The position numbers and the translations under genes are program-made. A stretch of DNA of 64,000 nt from Bacillus sp. (in: firmicutes) (lineage in GTDB: Bacteria > Bacillota > Clostridia > Lachnospirales > Lachnospiraceae), in the NCBI GenBank assembly GCA_023666125.1, contig JAMPCN010000004.1, forward strand, positions 1-64,000, given 5' to 3'. The notes below the pieces were generated by a model. That model saw only the letters and a program-made list of their open reading frames with translations, was not told the origin of the DNA and made no database searches. Numbering within the stretch: the first letter of the stretch is position 1; each line of letters starts with the position of its first letter. Shown here one piece after another: positions 17,421 through 27,547 of this stretch.

Positions 17421-18768
17421 CTAATCTCCATTACTGTTTGGCACATTTCCGGTATCTCCGTTGACAACTCCCGTATACCCGCCGGAAGCGGCCGAATGGT
17501 CGATTGAGGTATCTATATTCATATAGCATAAATTAAGGTCTACATTGGTGGAAATGCCGTTTATGCTTCCCTTGGAAGTATACTGCCACATATGATAATA
17601 CTCATCATAAGTAGGGATGTCTGCATACTCCGCAAGCCATGTATTGTACTGCGACAGCTCTTTCATATTCACTTTCTTCGTCAGCCAGTTCGCAGAACCA
17701 TATATACCCGTTTCATAGCCCGCAGAGGCAATCGTTTCCATAAACGCCTTATGAATCTTCGTCCGCTCCGCTGCCTCCAGCGAATCCGCCCTGCCTCTTC
17801 CTCCGGCGCTCTCACTGTCCAGAAATACCGGATAATCCACATCATATTCACGAATCAGATTGATGACCATACTGGCCTCTTCCACGGCCTCCACCTCGTT
17901 GACGGCCTGTGTGAAGAAATATACGCCGACAGGAATACCCGCTTCGATTGCGCCCTCGATATTTTCGATATACATCGGGTCGATAACAAGAGAACCGCTC
18001 GACGAACCGCGGTAGCCGCAGCGGATAATCGCAAATTCCACGCCGTCTTTCTTGACCTCTTCCCAATCTATCGTCTGATTCCACTTGGAAACGTCAATTC
18101 CTTTTTTCACATTTTCATCAAACGCTTCAAATGCGGTATTCTCCGTTCCGTCAGCGTCATCTTCCGCGCCTTTGACCTCGGTATCCTCTTTGGAGGCGTC
18201 GATATCGTTTTCCGTCAGCATCAAGTATTCAATATCATCCAAAACCCGGTATTCAATATCCTGTTTTACTTTGATGGTCGTCACCACGTTAGGTACTTTA
18301 TAACCCTCTATTTCGTTCATGGATACGCTGTATTCCCCGGCGCGCAGCTTATCAAGATAGATAACGCCGTCTTCATCCTCATCCGTATACTCTCCCAATC
18401 CCTGAATGGTTACGGAAAAAGGCGCGCCCGTCACCAGCTCCCCGCGGCTGTCAACAACCATAATACGCAAGTCTTTTGATACGGAACTCATGATGAAAGA
18501 AACAACTTTCCCGGAATATGTTTCGATGCTTTTATAGCGCACTTCCGCATCAAAAAACGTCTCATCCTGCATAAAGGCGTTTAAATCATTTCCTAACTGC
18601 TTGCTTCCGGGTTCATCTTCCTGTACCGCCATTACATCCGCATTGACAATCTGCTGCTTCGGAGCGAGACCAAGCTTATCCTGTATCAGTTCCCAATTTG
18701 TTATCGCGACGATAACCGTTATCATGAAAAATATCATAATAACCATAAATAAAGTCTTTCGTAATTTA

Positions 18769-18779
<11 letters not shown>
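17421..18779 (-). CDS. membrane-anchored GH25 muramidase-like protein
   Basis: 452 residues: short cytoplasmic N-terminus, one membrane helix (about 8-28), an extracellular stalk, a transthyretin/Cna-B-like beta domain (about 85-175; [31 protein letters not shown]) and a GH25 domain (about 227-425). The catalytic region is visible as GIDVSKWN and FLDSES (the Asp-x-Glu pair). GH25 enzymes cut the glycan strand of peptidoglycan, so this may open the wall near the polymer exporter or attachment site. A Gly/Asn/Ser-rich tail ends the protein. The ATG at 18779 has GAGG 6 bases upstream; an in-frame TTG lies at 18785. The gene overlaps the end of rfbA by 11 bases, so it is coupled to sugar-nucleotide genes. 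Confidence 0.88.
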
Positions 18780-19638
<859 letters not shown>

Positions 19639-19662
19639 ATATGCACTCCTCCCGGTTATACT

Positions 19663-20742
19663 CTATTGTTGGTAATATTCTGCATAATACTTCTGATAAT
19701 CGCCGCTTGTCACGTTTTTCATCCAGTCCTCATGCTCGAAAAACCATTCTATGGTGCGGCGGATTCCCTCTTTAAACATCGTTTCAGGCTCCCAGCCGAT
19801 TTCGCTTTTGATTTTATCCGGCGCAATCGCATATCTTCTGTCATGCCCTTTTCTGTCTTCTACATAAGTAATCAAATCTTCACTGACAAGCGACTTTCTC
19901 GGGTCGCCCTCGGGAAGCATCTCCTGCAATGTTTCCAAAATAATGTGGATGATTTCAATATTCTGCTTTTCATTATGTCCGCCTACGTTATAGGTTTCAA
20001 ACAATCTTCCTTTTTCCTGCACCATATCGATTGCCTTGGCATGGTCTTCCACATACAGCCAGTCGCGGACGTTCTTACCATCGCCGTAAACGGGAAGTTT
20101 CTTTCCCTGTAACGCGTTATTAATGATAAGCGGAATCAATTTTTCCGGGAACTGATACGGTCCGTAATTGTTGGAACAGTTCGTAATATTGGCCGGAAAA
20201 TGATAAGTATCCATATAGGCTTTTACCAGCATATCGGAACCTGCCTTGCTCGCCGAATAAGGGCTGTGCGGCGCATAGGGCGTCGTCTCATAAAAATATC
20301 CGCCGTCTTCCTCTAAAGAGCCGTACACCTCGTCCGTTGAAACATGTAAAAACTTCTTATCCGCCTTGTAGGAACCGTCCGGCAGCTCCCATGCCGCCTT
20401 GGCGCAGTTTAACATAACCGCCGTGCCAAGCACATTTGTCTGCACAAATATTTCCGGGTTTCTGATGCTTCTGTCCACATGGCTTTCCGCCGCAAAATGC
20501 ACAACCCTGTCAATGTCATTCCCTGCAAAAATTTTGCTGATGGCTTCCTTATCGCAAATATCCGCCCTTATAAAAGTATAATTCTCCAGATTTTCAATAT
20601 CCTTTAAGTTTTCCAAATTGCCCGCATAAGTCAGGGCATCCACATTGATAATCCGGATTTCTTTTCCATACTTTTTAAACATATAGTGAATATAATTGGA
20701 ACCGATAAATCCGGCGCCTCCTGTTACAAGATACGTTCTCAT
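19663..20742 (-). CDS. rfbB: dTDP-glucose 4,6-dehydratase
   Basis: RmlB, an extended SDR enzyme converting dTDP-glucose to dTDP-4-keto-6-deoxyglucose. The NAD-binding loop GGAGFIGSN is near the N-terminus, followed by HFAAESHVDRS, HVSTDEVYG (Thr-Asp-Glu catalytic set) and YSASKAGSD with the YxxxK pair. I choose the ATG at 20742 (MRTYLVTGGAG, 359 residues), matching family length; AAAGGAG lies about 12 bases upstream. A TTG at 20787 is in frame but would add 15 atypical residues. The reading frame stays open back to the stop of the large GH25 gene. Confidence 0.95.
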   Translation of the reverse strand: MRTYLVTGGAGFIGSNYIHYMFKKYGKEIRIINVDALTYAGNLENLKDIENLENYTFIRADICDKEAISKIFAGNDIDRVVHFAAESHVDRSIRNPEIFVQTNVLGTAVMLNCAKAAWELPDGSYKADKKFLHVSTDEVYGSLEEDGGYFYETTPYAPHSPYSASKAGSDMLVKAYMDTYHFPANITNCSNNYGPYQFPEKLIPLIINNALQGKKLPVYGDGKNVRDWLYVEDHAKAIDMVQEKGRLFETYNVGGHNEKQNIEIIHIILETLQEMLPEGDPRKSLVSEDLITYVEDRKGHDRRYAIAPDKIKSEIGWEPETMFKEGIRRTIEWFFEHEDWMKNVTSGDYQKYYAEYYQQ

Positions 20743-20787
20743 CTTTATGCCATGCTCCTTTCCTAAGTCAGCTTCTTTTACCGGCAA

Positions 20788-23700
20788 TTAATAGTTTAAG
20801 TAACTGATATTCATATCGACATTACCGTTGATACCGGTAACTTTTCCTTTGGAGGAATACTGCCACATATCGTAGCGGGTCGCCGTATAAGACGGAGAGA
20901 CCGCATACTGGGCAAGCCAAATCTTATATCCCGTCAGACTCGCTGTGTTGATATACGAGGTAAACCATGTCTTATTCGCATAAACGCCTGCTGAATATCC
21001 GGAATTTTGAATGGTATTGCAAAATGCCTTACAAACCGCCGTTCTCGTTCCGGCATCTATTTGATCCCCGCGTCCCCCGCTGGATTCCACATCCAAGAAA
21101 ATCGGATAATTCAGTCCATACCCGCTCACTAAGTTAATCGCCATGGAAGCTTCCTCTACCGCCTCCACCTCATTGACCGCCTGGCTGAAGAAATAGACGC
21201 CGACTTTTAATCCTGCATTTTTCGCCCCCTGGATATTACTCTTAAACTTAGGGTCTTCAATCAATGCGCCCGTGGAGGAACCGCGATAACCGCAGCGGAT
21301 AATGACATAGGAGATACCGGAGTTTTTCACCGCGTTCCAGTCAATCGTCCCGTTCCATTTTGACACGTCGATACCCAGCACGCCGGAGCCGGAAGAAAGC
21401 CTTCCGTCGCTGCCGAATGAATATTTCGCCCCCTGAATGACCTGGTCTCCCGTCACATAATTACCATGTTTATCAAAGAAATAGGTGCTTCCGTCAATCG
21501 TCTGCCATCCGGTATAGGAATAAGAGGCCTCGGCTCTGCGCAGATACAATGTCTTGTCTTTATAATAATCCGCATAGGTTGCCTCTACATATTTTCCTTC
21601 CGAATTTTTGACATAAATCTGCTTGCCGTCTTTCGTTTTTAACTTTGTTGTGGTATCGCCTGAAACATCCTTGGTAACCGTAACTTTCCAAGTGTTTTTG
21701 GCATCTCCGCACGTTCCGGTGATGGTTGCCGTTCCTACTGACACGCCTGTCATAGTGCCGTTACTGTCTATTTTTACTACTTTTTCATTATCGCTTGTCC
21801 ATGCAACCGTACCACCCTCCGGCGTCGTCGTTCCTTTGATGGTTCCGGTCTTTCCTACCTGTAAGGCGGAAACGCCCTCTATCTTTAAGGCGGTATATTT
21901 AACGTCCGTTACCTTAACGTCGCAGACCAGCTCCGTGGAGACCGCGTCCGTGCCTTCTCCTACTATTATCTTGGCTTTGATTTTGGTATCTCCGTTCTTT
22001 TCGCCTTTTACAAGACCATTTCCATCAACGCTTGCGATAGATTTATCATCACTATTCCATTCTACCTTGTAAGAGTCCGTTCCTGTTCTCGAAATGGTCA
22101 GCGAAGCTGTTCCGCCTTTCGATACCGTGAGCGTTTTGGTATTCAACGCCGGGTTCATATTCTTAAGCGTCGCTTCGTTTTTATCCTTATTGGTCAGTGC
22201 GACGTTTACGGTACATGGTATCGTCGTAGACTCATTTCCTATGGAAATGGTTGCCGTAACCGTGGCCGTTCCTCCACTTATTGCCGTAACATTACCGCTT
22301 CCGTCTACCGTTGCTATATTTTCCTTGTCGCTTTTCCATGATATAGCGGCTAAATCCTTATACTCTCCGGATAAAGTAACAGAAAGCTTCTCACTTGCGC
22401 CTTTGTTCAAATTAAGCGGATTTTTATTTAAAACAGGATTCAGCGTATTTAATTTATCCCTGTCCGTTACCTGTGGTTTCTCCGGTTCGTTTTCTTTTAC
22501 CGTAACGCTGCATGATAACTCTTTTTTAGCCTCTCCCAGCTTAACGGTTGCCGTAACCGCAGCGCTGCCTGCCGCCTGCGCCGTAACGCTTGCAGCATTA
22601 CCGTTTCCGCTTACCGCTGCTATACTGCTGTCAGAACTTGTCCATGAAGCTACCTCGGCCGAACCTGCATACTCTCCGGATATGGAAACGGAAAGGCTCT
22701 CGCTTTTGCCTTTTTCCAGTGTCATGGAAGAACTGCTTATGGAAAGCGACAGTTTATCCAACTTATCCTGGTCGGTCAGCGTTGCCGTATTACCGCCGCC
22801 CTCGCCGGTATTGCTGCCATCTCCATTATTGCCTGTATTACCGCCCGGATTTTCCGGGTCCGTAGTAGTTCCGGGGTCTGTGGTCTCACTTCCCGTGCCT
22901 TCGCTGCCCTCTATCGGTGGATTGGTTAGCGCAACCGGAGTAGTTGCTGCCAATTTCACAAACGATGCGCTCCTGCCAATCGTTGCCGGGTCGGGAATCT
23001 GTGATTTTTCGATTTTTTCGTAATTGCTGTCGGAATCTATTTCCGTTCTCGTGGATTCCACCCATTCTACGGTGTCCGTCAATGTTGACTCGACCACTGT
23101 ATCCTGTTTTGCAGTATCTTCTATCGCTACATTAACTTCCGCCTCGGTCTTGATTTCATCCGCTACGTCTACTTTCTTATAGGCAATCGTATCGGTAACT
23201 TTAATCGTTCCCGGAGACGGCATCACATACTTTTCGTATTCCTCGCCCGTCAAAGCAGCCGCCTTAATCGTATAAGTGCCTGCATTCACTCCCGTCTGAT
23301 AAATGATACCATCTTTATCATCATCTTTTAAACTGTAAGTCTTTCCATTATCGCCAGTCACTTCCACCTCGAATGGAATACCGTGTATCAGTTTATTCGT
23401 TCTTTTATCAACGAATTTTATTTTAATATCCGACTGGATAGAGTTTATATTCATGATAACTTCTATGGACGCGTTTGCCGCTTCCTGCGCCTCGATTGCT
23501 TCCGGCGTATTCATCATCTGTGACAATCTGGCAGATTCCGCATTGGAAACAGCCAGTAAACCGCTCTCTCCGATAATGCCGATTTGTTCCACTTCCGAAC
23601 CCATTTCCGCAAAGGCCTCCACCTGCCTTGATGACATTTTAGCTCCCGCATATATCAGCCCGGTTGCAACCGCCCCCATCAGGATAAAACAGCCAAACAG

Positions 23701-24192
23701 CACGACCACATGGTCTAAGGAACTCATATTGGCAATAAAAGAACCGATACGGGCGAAAAAGCCATCCTCGTCATCATCATCGTCTTCGTCCTCGTCTTCA
23801 TCCTCATCCATTTCATAATATTCGTCATCTTCTTCATCTTCGTCATCTATTTCATAATATTCTTCGTCATCCTCTTCCTCATCTTCATCATCTTCCTCGT
23901 CTATTTCGTAATATTCCCCGTCGTCTTCTTCGTCATCTTCATCTTCAACTTCTTCTATATCTTCTAATTCTTCCGTTTCATAATCATCCTCATCCCATTC
24001 GTCCTCTTCATAAACATCCCGTTTTTTCAGATTCCTGACAGGCTTACGGACAGGCTTTTTTCTCCGGCCGCGGCCGGACTTGTTTTTTTGCGTATACTCT
24101 TCAATAAAATCGTCATCCAGACTCAAAAATTCCAGCGTATCTTCGCTGACGTTTTGTATTTTTTCCGTTTTTTTATTTTTTGCTTTTTTCAT
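20788..24192 (-). CDS. large membrane-anchored GH25 protein with Ig-like repeats and cell-wall-binding repeats
   Basis: 1134 residues in ordered parts: basic then extremely acidic cytoplasmic region (about 1-150, long Asp/Glu runs interrupted by EYYEID units); membrane helix (about 157-182); alpha-helical stalk; transthyretin/Cna-B-like domain (about 255-345); Ser/Thr/Gly-rich linker with TTDPENPGGNTGNNG; four bacterial Ig-like (BIG_2) units; choline-binding-like repeats (GWQTIDGSTYFFDKHGNYV); and a C-terminal GH25 domain (about 940-1134) with GIDVSKWNG and FLDVES carrying the catalytic Asp and Glu. The GH25 part is strongly similar to that of the 452-residue protein nearby. It probably cuts or remodels peptidoglycan at the membrane-wall interface. 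It heads the rfb transcription unit, with a strong promoter just upstream. Confidence 0.9.
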   Translation of the reverse strand: MKKAKNKKTEKIQNVSEDTLEFLSLDDDFIEEYTQKNKSGRGRRKKPVRKPVRNLKKRDVYEEDEWDEDDYETEELEDIEEVEDEDDEEDDGEYYEIDEEDDEDEEEDDEEYYEIDDEDEEDDEYYEMDEDEDEDEDDDDDEDGFFARIGSFIANMSSLDHVVVLFGCFILMGAVATGLIYAGAKMSSRQVEAFAEMGSEVEQIGIIGESGLLAVSNAESARLSQMMNTPEAIEAQEAANASIEVIMNINSIQSDIKIKFVDKRTNKLIHGIPFEVEVTGDNGKTYSLKDDDKDGIIYQTGVNAGTYTIKAAALTGEEYEKYVMPSPGTIKVTDTIAYKKVDVADEIKTEAEVNVAIEDTAKQDTVVESTLTDTVEWVESTRTEIDSDSNYEKIEKSQIPDPATIGRSASFVKLAATTPVALTNPPIEGSEGTGSETTDPGTTTDPENPGGNTGNNGDGSNTGEGGGNTATLTDQDKLDKLSLSISSSSMTLEKGKSESLSVSISGEYAGSAEVASWTSSDSSIAAVSGNGNAASVTAQAAGSAAVTATVKLGEAKKELSCSVTVKENEPEKPQVTDRDKLNTLNPVLNKNPLNLNKGASEKLSVTLSGEYKDLAAISWKSDKENIATVDGSGNVTAISGGTATVTATISIGNESTTIPCTVNVALTNKDKNEATLKNMNPALNTKTLTVSKGGTASLTISRTGTDSYKVEWNSDDKSIASVDGNGLVKGEKNGDTKIKAKIIVGEGTDAVSTELVCDVKVTDVKYTALKIEGVSALQVGKTGTIKGTTTPEGGTVAWTSDNEKVVKIDSNGTMTGVSVGTATITGTCGDAKNTWKVTVTKDVSGDTTTKLKTKDGKQIYVKNSEGKYVEATYADYYKDKTLYLRRAEASYSYTGWQTIDGSTYFFDKHGNYVTGDQVIQGAKYSFGSDGRLSSGSGVLGIDVSKWNGTIDWNAVKNSGISYVIIRCGYRGSSTGALIEDPKFKSNIQGAKNAGLKVGVYFFSQAVNEVEAVEEASMAINLVSGYGLNYPIFLDVESSGGRGDQIDAGTRTAVCKAFCNTIQNSGYSAGVYANKTWFTSYINTASLTGYKIWLAQYAVSPSYTATRYDMWQYSSKGKVTGINGNVDMNISYLNY

Positions 24193-24232
24193 ATCCTTAT
24201 GTAAACCCTTCTCTTTTCAACATTTGCGTAAT

Positions 24233-24261
24233 ATTATATCATAATCTTGTCTTATCAGCAA
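24233..24261 (-). promoter_or_regulatory. promoter of the GH25-rfb-exporter transcription unit
   Basis: Minus strand TTGCTG (24256-24261), 17 bases, TATAAT (24233-24238), with a TGn extension. It lies between the DUF6056-like gene and the 1134-residue GH25 gene and could drive the long co-directional run down to about 7.8 kb. Confidence 0.65.
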
Positions 24262-24313
24262 GGCTGTCCCCCTGAAACTCATCATTCCATTTCTTCCCAC
24301 TTTCTCTTTGGCT

Positions 24314-25855
24314 TCACTCGCCATATAGTTCCATCCATAGCGGGCGGTCTATCATGATTACACTGTCTTTACCATAAAACTGCGCCGTCACGGCATTGGT
24401 AAATTTCTTTTTATCCTCCGTAACCGGCATATGCATCAGCGGTCCCTGCACATCATTAATTGCCGGCAGCACAACATCTTTTACCGTTTCATCTTCCATA
24501 AGCCTTGTCTGCAAATCCATCTGTTCTTTATAGTCCGCCGCCTGCCCGCTGACAATATAGATAAACGAAACATAGGACGCACTGTCTTTGATATTGCCTT
24601 TATAGAAAAACAGGATTGCCGCACAGAGCAGAATTCCGGCCGTTCCAACCGCCTGCAATGCCTTTTTGCCTGTTTTTTCCCATTCTCTTTTTATTTTCAG
24701 CGCCGCCTTGTCCGCCATCACCAGCATAATCCCCAGCGCCGTCAATAAAAACACTGAAAAATTCGTATTTGGCACTCCGCCCGAAACCCTCACTCCCGCA
24801 TAAATTGCCGGAGCCTGCATCGCGCTATACAGACCAAAAAGCAAAAATACAATCCACACAGGATGAGAAAATCGCAAGTTCCCACCCACCCGGACAGAGC
24901 CGTCTTCATTATGAAGATTTTCCATGCAGAAAATGAATAGCAGGCACACAAAAATAAAAAGCAGACCGGCAAATATGAGAGGTCTCTCCCTCCAGTAAAC
25001 AGTAATGTCTTTTAGGGCATACCCAAAAGACTTTCCGATGGTTTCCAGTATTTTGGCAAAAGAAAATCCAAGAACCTCGCCCGCGGCGTTTTCCTCCTCC
25101 ATCCGCACATTATTGCCCGGCGCTTTCATACTCACAATCAGTCCGGCCGTTTCCAGAAGAATAGGAAGCAATAATACCAAAATACGCTTATCTTTTTTTA
25201 GGAACAATACCGCCGCCAACACATAACAGGCCACAATCAGGGAAAGCAATGCCGCCTGATAATTGGAGCCTCCAAGCAATGTCATAAAAACGATAATTCC
25301 GAAAAGATAGCGTTTCTTATATTCTTCGCCATATTTTAACAGCCATGCCGCCAGCATCTGGCACATGGCAAAAGGAACCATATAATGCGCGCACCCGTTA
25401 AACCAGAAAACAGACGACCTTGTACTGGGAATAAATTCTATGCTGACAAGTAAAAAACATACCGTAATCAGACAGCAGCTCCATTTACCCATACCGATAT
25501 TTTTACACAACACCTGATGAAACAGATAAAAGGTACTGCCAATCCATAAAAACAACATCAAAAATGCTACAATAACGTAAGCCCTGTCATGAAACACTTC
25601 CGGCTGCAAGGAAAACAGAAAAATGCTAAACCATGTTCCCTGCCAGTTGTAGTAGCGTTCCCGGACACACTCGCAGGCCGCTTTGCCCACTTCTACCAGC
25701 GAATGCGTTCCCATCCATGCCGCCCTTGTGGATATGCTGTATCCGTAATCGTCCCCCGTTGCCCTATTGACGAAAGAAAGATATAACACAGGCAGCATGA
25801 CTATGACAAAAACCGCTATGCTTAACAATGCGGCAGTTTTTACTTTCTTTTCCAA
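24314..25855 (-). CDS. polytopic membrane protein, DUF6056-like (possible GT-C glycosyltransferase)
   Basis: About 513 residues with roughly ten membrane helices and an acidic DDYGYS motif in the first periplasm-facing loop (VNRATGDDYGYS). An early acidic loop pair is typical of GT-C-fold transferases that use polyprenyl-phosphate sugars, so a GT-C role is plausible but not shown. The overall sequence resembles the DUF6056 family as I remember it. I place the start at the TTG at 25855 because AAGGAG lies 8 bases upstream; the ATG at 25882 has no SD. It is followed by a separate promoter for the next gene. Confidence 0.65.
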   Translation of the reverse strand: MEKKVKTAALLSIAVFVIVMLPVLYLSFVNRATGDDYGYSISTRAAWMGTHSLVEVGKAACECVRERYYNWQGTWFSIFLFSLQPEVFHDRAYVIVAFLMLFLWIGSTFYLFHQVLCKNIGMGKWSCCLITVCFLLVSIEFIPSTRSSVFWFNGCAHYMVPFAMCQMLAAWLLKYGEEYKKRYLFGIIVFMTLLGGSNYQAALLSLIVACYVLAAVLFLKKDKRILVLLLPILLETAGLIVSMKAPGNNVRMEEENAAGEVLGFSFAKILETIGKSFGYALKDITVYWRERPLIFAGLLFIFVCLLFIFCMENLHNEDGSVRVGGNLRFSHPVWIVFLLFGLYSAMQAPAIYAGVRVSGGVPNTNFSVFLLTALGIMLVMADKAALKIKREWEKTGKKALQAVGTAGILLCAAILFFYKGNIKDSASYVSFIYIVSGQAADYKEQMDLQTRLMEDETVKDVVLPAINDVQGPLMHMPVTEDKKKFTNAVTAQFYGKDSVIMIDRPLWMELYGE

Positions 25856-25894
25856 AATACGTTCTCCTTTTTTAAGCTGCATTCTTTATGAATA

Positions 25895-25923
25895 ATATTA
25901 ACTATCCCTTTCCGATTCGTCAA
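25895..25923 (-). promoter_or_regulatory. promoter of the DUF6056-like gene
   Basis: Minus strand TTGACG (25918-25923), 17 bases, TAATAT (25895-25900), about 40 bases before the TTG start. Confidence 0.6.
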
Positions 25924-25989
25924 GCGCGTAGAAATTACGCGATACTTAACACCGCTTTTTTGCCAATTTCTGCCTCAATTCGCTTGACT

Positions 25990-26017
25990 TTGCTTTCCGG
26001 AACTGACACAATATAAG
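25990..26017 (+). promoter_or_regulatory. possible promoter of the zinc-ribbon small protein gene
   Basis: TTGCTT, 16 bases, TATAAG about 50 bases upstream of the start at 26067. Moderate matches only. Confidence 0.4.
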
Positions 26018-26066
26018 TGCAACATTACAATTTCAACATTATCAACTGAGAAAAGGGGAATTTTTC

Positions 26067-26381
26067 ATGATGTACATGCATTATTGTAAACGTTGCCGCC
26101 ATGTCCATATGCTGAATGGGCATAAGCGTTCCTGCCCTAACTGTAATGAAAGCATTACGGAGCTTAAAATGCCCTACATGGAATATGTTTCCATGAACAG
26201 GGAGCAAAGGGAACTTTTCAGCTCCCGGCTGGCGGATGATGCACAGTTGCAGAACTTAAGCACCACTTACCGTATGTATAAATACAGTAAATGGTACAAA
26301 GAGCTTCACGCACAGCTTCCTCAAACCGCTATCATTACATACACGTTAGCAGGCGAAAACGAAGTGAGCAATTTCGTTTAG
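26067..26381 (+). CDS. small zinc-ribbon protein of unknown function
   Basis: 104 residues, cytoplasmic by composition. An N-terminal CKRC and a CPNC pair 14 residues further on form a treble-clef or zinc-ribbon-like site (Cys 7, 10, 23, 26). The rest is helical with many Tyr and Met and no catalytic motif I can identify. SD AAAAGGGGA lies 6-7 bases before the ATG; a second ATG follows directly. It is a monocistronic unit with a possible promoter and a clear intrinsic terminator. A nucleic-acid-binding or protein-interaction role would fit a zinc ribbon, but function is unknown. Confidence 0.75.
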   Translation: MMYMHYCKRCRHVHMLNGHKRSCPNCNESITELKMPYMEYVSMNREQRELFSSRLADDAQLQNLSTTYRMYKYSKWYKELHAQLPQTAIITYTLAGENEVSNFV

Positions 26382-26397
26382 GGCGGCAGATTCGGAG

Positions 26398-26425
26398 GGG
26401 CTGTTACCGTAACAGCCCTTTTCTT
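26398..26425 (+). terminator. intrinsic terminator after the zinc-ribbon gene
   Basis: Stem GGGCTGTT / AACAGCCC (26398-26405, 26411-26418), 5-base loop, then TTTTCTT. It lies 17 bases after the stop codon. Confidence 0.75.
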
Positions 26426-26535
26426 ACGAAATTCTTAAAATTTTGTGAATACATGGATTTTTCTTCCTGTTCATAGTAAAATATAGCATATAAGACAAAC
26501 TATACAGTTATTAAGCTGTCCGAACGGAGGTAACT

Positions 26536-27546
26536 ATGAATCAGGATACAGAAAAAAACACATCTTCGATTGATGAAGGCAAATCCAAACAGCCGTTCAA
26601 AATCAATCTGCACCTCATATTTATATCGGCGATTGCAATTATTGTCATCATTTGCTCCTATAAACTTTATAAATGGAACAAAGGCGTCCGTCCTGATGAT
26701 GACCCGAACGAAGTGACCGCCAATTTCGATATTGAAGTTTTAGACAGCATCATCCCGCTTGCTCCCGACAAACTGGAAGGACATGAGGACGACGGCGTCA
26801 CGACTATCCTCTGTCTTGGAAACGACCCGCTTTCCTTAGACAAAGGCGAAACCGGAATAGCAAAACAGATTGCCGCCAAATCCGGCGCAACCGTCTATGA
26901 CGGTTCCTTTACAGGCACCACAATAGGCGCTGCCTTTAAATCGTACAACGACGGCTACTGGATGGATGCGTTAAGCCTTTCCTATCTGGCGAAAGGAATC
27001 TGCTCCCGTGATTTTGAGACTATTTTATCTGCCGCCTATTGCAGCTACGACCCGGATTTTGTTCCTACCGTGGAAATGCTGCAAAATCTGGATATGAATG
27101 ATGTGGATATTATCTGTATTGTATATGATGCGATTGATTATATTAATAAAATACCAAGCGACGACCCGAACGACCCGTATTCCATCGTGGCTTATACCGG
27201 TGCGCTGCGCAGCGCCATTACGGAATTTCAGGAAACCTATCCTTTTATCCGTATCGTTGTCATGTCGCATACATTCTGTCACAGCATCAACGAAGAGGGC
27301 AACTTCCAGAACGGAGACCGCATCGATTTGGGGCATGGCACGATAAGCCACTATTTCCAAAAGGAACTGGATGTGACAAACGATTGCGGCGTTTCCTGTA
27401 TTGATAATTTCTATGGTTCCGTTAATGAAGACAATTATCTGGATTATATGACAGACTATATTCATTTAAACGACGCCGGGAAAGAACTGTTGGCGCAGCG
27501 TTTTGTAGACTGTATCCTGCCGCAGAAAAATCAGGACGGCAAGTAA
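26536..27546 (+). CDS. membrane-anchored SGNH-like protein with altered block I (GND)
   Basis: 336 residues: cytoplasmic N-terminus, one membrane helix (about 26-45), extracellular SGNH/GDSL-like domain (about 90-330). Block I reads LCLGNDPLS, so Asn stands where GDSL enzymes have the nucleophilic Ser. Block V is intact as DYIHLNDAGKELL with the Asp-x-x-His pair. A catalytic role as an ordinary serine esterase is therefore doubtful unless a nearby Ser substitutes; it may be a binding partner or use a different mechanism. SD GGAGG 7 bases before the ATG. It converges on the DltD-like gene with only one base between stops. Confidence 0.75.
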   Translation: MNQDTEKNTSSIDEGKSKQPFKINLHLIFISAIAIIVIICSYKLYKWNKGVRPDDDPNEVTANFDIEVLDSIIPLAPDKLEGHEDDGVTTILCLGNDPLSLDKGETGIAKQIAAKSGATVYDGSFTGTTIGAAFKSYNDGYWMDALSLSYLAKGICSRDFETILSAAYCSYDPDFVPTVEMLQNLDMNDVDIICIVYDAIDYINKIPSDDPNDPYSIVAYTGALRSAITEFQETYPFIRIVVMSHTFCHSINEEGNFQNGDRIDLGHGTISHYFQKELDVTNDCGVSCIDNFYGSVNEDNYLDYMTDYIHLNDAGKELLAQRFVDCILPQKNQDGK

Positions 27547-27547
27547 T

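Noticed and set aside
17592..18479. Plus-strand open frame of 295 codons opposite the smaller GH25 gene
   Set aside because: Composition is Arg/His/Ile-rich as in shadow frames, with no SD or recognisable domain.
22094..23023. Long open frame (309 codons) on the plus strand opposite the Ig-like repeats of the GH25 protein
   Set aside because: It is antisense to a convincing domain-rich gene, has Ser/Leu/Val-rich low-complexity translation and no ribosome site; it follows from the codon pattern of the repeats.
23740..24100. GAA/GAT-rich stretch as a CRISPR or satellite repeat
   Set aside because: It is an in-frame acidic protein segment with irregular unit lengths and no spacers.
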